This document shows positions 7,045-10,357 of a stretch of 10,357 nucleotides of DNA, piece by piece. How positions within the stretch are numbered: position 1 is the stretch's first letter; every line of letters begins with the position of its first letter. The translations under genes were made by a program, and so were the position numbers. Origin of the DNA: Smittium culicis. Its lineage: Eukaryota; Kickxellomycota; Harpellomycetes; Harpellales; Legeriomycetaceae. The DNA is taken from positions 1 through 10,357 of the forward strand of contig LSSN01004340.1 in the NCBI GenBank assembly GCA_001970855.1. The letters run 5' to 3'. The notes under the pieces are model-generated. The model worked only from the letters and a program-made list of their open reading frames with translations. It was not told the origin of the DNA and did not search any database.

Positions 7045-7372
7045 AGTTGGCTAAAGACGTGAAATACGCTTATTAAACCCTTTCAGGGGCAAAATTTTCT
7101 CTAAAAAAGTGCTTTAAAATGCTTTCGCTATTTTATAAATTAACCAATAGATAAATATTATAAAAAATGCGCATTTCTATTTATAGCCAATAGCTTCTAG
7201 AGCAAAATATCAAATTTCACCAACAATAATAAATCTTTAAATCCAGTAGAATGTGTTTGACCTGAGGTTTGACCAGGCTTAGCTAGGAAAAGAAACTAAT
7301 AATCATAATAAAAAAATCAGTAAAATAATTAAAAAAAACTAATCAATTTCAAGAAAACAAAATAATCTTATG

Positions 7373-7399
7373 CCCCCCCTTTTGCCTAATCAAACCCCT
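7373..7399 (+). promoter_or_regulatory. Two CCCCT stress-response-like motifs
   Basis: CCCCT occurs at 7376-7380 and 7395-7399, the second inside the palindromic context CCTTAAGG. Similar sites lie at 6136-6140 and 9039-9043. CCCCT/AGGGG is the STRE core bound by Msn2/4-type factors in budding yeast. The distance to the reductase (1.2 to 4 kb) is large for yeast, so a role is only suggested. Confidence 0.25.
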
Positions 7400-9233
7400 T
7401 AAGGTTAAAAGAGCTTTATTGAAAGTTTTTTGCATATTTATCCATACGTTTTAGATATGCTATACACGATTTTAGACATACCCGTATATGAATAAAAGGA
7501 TTGTATGTTTTTTAGCATCTTAAGTAAAAGAAAGAAAAATTCATTGATGACATTATCTCTTCATAATTCAATTATCTATTAATTTTATCAAGAAAATTGC
7601 TAAATACAAATTGTTGAAGCTTTTGGTCTACACAAAGGGTTTATATTGATTATTGAATATCTATTAACGTGATCAATAGGTATATTGCACAAATATTAAT
7701 TTATGTACATACGTATTATCAAAGTACGAGCACCTCTATCTTATTCCAAATCATTAAATTAAAAAATAAATTACGCATTTTGAAATATGAAAATAGTTTA
7801 ATCCACTTTTAACAAATAAATTTACACTGCTTTAAATCGTTTTTATAGATACATAACTAAAAATGAATAGTATAAACGAAAATTATATATATATTATGAT
7901 TTATAAATAGATGGCGGGAATTGAATAAAAAGTCTAATACCTAAAAAAAAATTAATGATTAAAAAAAATTTTTTTTTGAGCTAACACTAGTATTGTGTAT
8001 TATATAAATTTAAATTAATATTTATATATAAAGAGATGAATCATTTTACTCATGAAATTAATTACTTTAATAAGCACTCGCCTGATTTATTGAAAAAGTT
8101 GTTGAATCCAGTTAAAATATATTCATAGTAAACTTTAGCAGTAGGTTAATTTAAATCGAAGGGATATTTTAATAGAAAAAAGTCTAAACCTTCAAAAAAC
8201 CTCGCATGTACAGTCAAAATAAATAATTTCAATATTGATCAAATATTTGTTTTAGAAAAGCGCCAACCTTGAATGTTAACTTAAAAAATGCTGCTACTCC
8301 ATTAAAAACTCAGACTATAAGCAGGGATATTTAATATATAAGTAAATATTTTTATAGTTGGCACAATTTTTTCATTTGGTTGTATCATTTAGTTCAAACC
8401 TTGGTTTTTTATTGAATTAAATTTTTATTTATTTTTTTTGAATTTAACATTAATTCAAATTATCAATTAAAATGTATTTTACTTCACATCTATCTATTTA
8501 TTTTTAAATTTTAATGTATAATATTATTTTATATAATTTAAATAATATACAGATCAATTATAATATCTATAGCAATAAATAGTTTTGTCATTCATACTGG
8601 GATAAATATATAGTTAAACAGCTATTTTTTTACAATAACTTGTTTTCTCAAAATTTTACGGTTATAAATATCTTAAAAACCAAAATGTATTCTATTCATA
8701 TCAAACTTATATTTATTCATCATGATTTGGATTTTATAGCCTCAGCATTTTTACCCAGGAGAATTTCTGGTCATATTTTTTTTCTATAGATGTAATTAGC
8801 TTAGTGAGTTATTGAAATTCTCCAATGACTAGTAAAGTCTTTATGTATTTTTTTTTACTGATTTTTTATTGACTAATCCAATAATTATTTGATTTGCTAT
8901 CTAAACTGGGGCATAAAATTAAATAAAATTTAAGCGAATAATGTTTCTAAATTAATAACAATATAAAAATTTAGTAGGCTTTTTTTGAACTGCCTCGCGC
9001 TAATGCAAAATCTTAAAATGAACAAAAATGACCTACCGCCCCTGAAATGGTTAAAGATATTATAAACCAGACAAAAATCAACAAAATAAGTGCTTAATGG
9101 ATTTATAGTGGCAGGTTTAGTAAATATAATGTACAAGTTTGCCATAAATATATATGTAATAAATTTGTATATGGCATAAAAATTATAAAGTAGTTTCTAG
9201 CTGACAAAGTATTTTTTCTTTCACTTTTGAAAA

Positions 9234-9259
9234 AAAAAAAATTAGCACTAATTTTTTTT
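9234..9259. repeat. Perfect 12-bp inverted repeat
   Basis: Eight A plus TTAG, then CA, then CTAA plus eight T: both arms are exact. A second dyad follows after seven bases. Confidence 0.85.
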
Positions 9260-9266
9260 ACATTTT

Positions 9267-9281
9267 GGAAAGCTACTTTCC
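9267..9281. promoter_or_regulatory. GGAAAG-N3-CTTTCC dyad
   Basis: Two perfect 6-base half-sites separated by CTA. The spacing suits either a tiny hairpin or binding of a dimeric regulator. I do not recognise it as a known site. Confidence 0.4.
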
Positions 9282-10099
9282 TTACTTGCCCAAAAAAACA
9301 AAACAGAAAATGCCGACAAAAAATTATGCGCGATTCGAATTTTTTTTTTTGGCTCTTTTAAATTAAACTTTTACTATTTCCTAATTGTTTTTTATTGCTA
9401 TTATCTAATCCTAAGCATAGGAAGAGCGAATCAAAACAACTTCAGCAGCCAGTACTTCCATAGCCAGGAATACTGTATAAAGTATTTCGCTCACTTAAAA
9501 TCGACTTCGGATTTAGAAGGACCGAATTAATCATTAGTAATTCAAGAAGTAGATGGAAAAAATAGAAATTAAGCAAATTAGCTTTTAAATTGGAAAACTC
9601 TTTGAAAATGTGGAGTTATTTTTATTTTAGCCACTATTTGAAAATGATTATTAATTATTGTTATTGGGCAAGTCGATTTCTCTATTATACAAAAATTACT
9701 AAATATAAAAAAAAATAAAGGCTAGAAATCAGAAATGATTAAACTTCTATTAGCTGATGTTGAATATTTAGATTATAAAATAATTATTTGTCAAATTCGT
9801 ATGAACATCAACTATTAAGGCTTTGGAAATAAAAATGATTGGATTCCATCAGATGGCGATTATGAATTTTCTTTCTATAAAATTCCATCTTAGTTTAATA
9901 CTCCAATCAAAAAAAGCTCATTATCATTATTAATCCAACATTCCAACGTATTCTTTAAGCCGATGTAAGCTTTGTAAAATACAAAGAGTTACTCTATTTA
10001 TCCATAAAATGAAAAGCAATAATTTCGCATAGCATAATTAATAAAAAAATTGTTTTGGTAGTTATTCAAATAAAATGTTTTAAATTTTTTTAAAAAATG

Positions 10100-10106
10100 T
10101 ATAAAT
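10100..10106 (+). promoter_or_regulatory. TATA-like element of the reductase gene
   Basis: TATAAAT lies 115-121 bases before the ATG, leaving room for a leader of about 60-90 nt. It is the closest good TATA match. Confidence 0.5.
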
Positions 10107-10175
10107 TGGTCTGAATATCACACTATTAGCACTTATCAACAAACATTCAGATCAAAGAATAAAGCAACTCTAACT

Positions 10176-10220
10176 AACACTACAAAAACAAACAAACAAA
10201 CAAAAAAACAAATAACAAAA
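10176..10220 (+). promoter_or_regulatory. A-rich leader with CAAA repeats before the reductase ATG
   Basis: Nearly G-free sequence with repeated CAAA or CAAAA units runs straight into the start codon (context CAAAAATGACC). Unstructured A-rich leaders with A at -3 are typical of well-translated yeast genes. No ATG occurs between the TATA-like element and the start. Confidence 0.6.
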
Positions 10221-10357
10221 ATGACCAAGCCCACTGTATTCGTTGTATACTACTCTACCTACGGCCACTTGAGGACTGTTGCTGATAAGGTTGTCGAAGG
10301 CTTGAAGAGCACCGATCTTGTAAATGTTGAACTACGCCAATTCCCTGAAACTCTTCC
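10221..10357 (+). CDS. WrbA/Pst2/Obr1-type flavodoxin-fold NAD(P)H:quinone oxidoreductase, 5' part
   Basis: The first 45 complete codons begin MTKPTVFVVYYSTYGHLRTV and continue with VADKVVEGL and VELRQFPETL; the gene runs off the right edge. The family binds FMN and reduces quinones by two electrons, protecting against redox cycling; the fungal members Pst2, Rfs1, Ycp4 and fission yeast Obr1 are small soluble or membrane-associated proteins. YYSTYGH (about residues 10-16) is the flavodoxin phosphate-binding loop, VADKVVEGL the first helix, and FPETL the segment before the next loop in this family. Codon choice (TTG, AAG, TAC, GGC, ACC) is more biased than in JJJ1 or SEC65, suggesting strong expression. 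The ATG is the first after a G-poor leader. Which paralogue it is cannot be told from the N terminus. Confidence 0.92.
   Translation, partial: MTKPTVFVVYYSTYGHLRTVADKVVEGLKSTDLVNVELRQFPETL

Larger units (their letters stand above)
5960..10220. other. Long AT-rich gene-free tract upstream of the reductase gene
   Basis: About 4.26 kb in which I find no protein family on either strand, no tRNA and no rRNA. Composition is uneven: 6200-7300 and 9400-9530 are somewhat richer in G and C than 7500-9200. It contains dyads, simple repeats, a 17-bp direct repeat, several CCCCT and CCAAT motifs and poly(dA)/poly(dT) blocks. It could be an extended regulatory region, a noncoding transcript locus, a replication origin or gene-poor DNA; the sequence alone does not decide. 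Confidence 0.55.

Noticed and set aside
7961..7977. A8T9 block
   Set aside because: Poly(dA)/poly(dT) junctions are common in AT-rich spacers and nothing else nearby suggests a specific site.
8385..8410. TTCAAAC followed by T6, possible tRNA T-loop
   Set aside because: The flanking five-base arms do not pair and there is no cloverleaf upstream.
8930..9145. Open frame of 71 codons on the - strand in the desert
   Set aside because: Phe/Ile/Leu-rich with no domain or splice context; expected occasionally in a long AT-rich tract.
9140..9176. TGCCATA/TATGGCA inverted repeat
   Set aside because: Seven-base arms around a long AT-rich loop, with no linked signal; probably chance.
9296..9352. B-box-like GATTCGAAT followed by T11, possible tRNA or polymerase III gene
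   Set aside because: No T-stem, acceptor stem or A-box pairs with it on either strand.
5960..10220. Transposon, LTR or CRISPR array in the desert
   Set aside because: No transposase or reverse transcriptase motifs, no long terminal repeats and no regularly spaced repeats were found; the only exact longer repeat noted is a single 17-bp pair.

Overview
This window looks like nuclear DNA from an AT-rich, intron-bearing ascomycete fungus, probably an early-diverging yeast or a fission-yeast-like lineage. The genes are fungal or eukaryotic. Five complete short introns (73 to 165 nt, GT...AG) restore conserved protein families when removed, and promoters carry poly(dT), CCAAT and TATA-like signals. 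CTG sits at positions where these families normally carry leucine (JJJ1 L73, deaminase L12), so CTG-serine decoding is unlikely. The species cannot be named from the sequence.

Layout, left to right. At 53-194 (+) is the probable last exon of an unidentified gene entering from the left edge. It is followed by a convergent spacer with a 7 x 9-bp minisatellite. At 827-2655 (-) is a three-exon JJJ1/DNAJC21-type J-protein of 517 residues for late 60S ribosome maturation. A 381-bp divergent promoter separates it from a three-exon SEC65/SRP19 gene at 3037-3925 (+, 229 residues). After a 1.5-kb spacer with HSF-like motifs, a TATA box and a small uORF comes a two-exon CMP/dCMP-type deaminase at 5419-5959 (+, 155 residues), most like the riboflavin-pathway DRAP deaminase. 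An AT-rich tract of about 4.26 kb without a recognisable gene follows. It holds several dyads, a homopurine mirror repeat, a 17-bp direct repeat and CCCCT motifs. At 10221 (+) a WrbA/Pst2/Obr1-type flavodoxin-like quinone reductase begins and runs off the right edge.

The genes do not form a pathway. JJJ1 (60S maturation) and SEC65 (SRP, acting on translating ribosomes) share a promoter region and a broad link to translation; the deaminase and the flavodoxin-fold reductase are both flavin-related, which may be coincidence. I found no tRNA, rRNA, transposon ORF, CRISPR array or recognisable defence or mobile system. The least explained DNA is the gene-free tract before the reductase, especially 6831-7044 and 9234-9281. 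Nothing here convincingly shows a new biological system.
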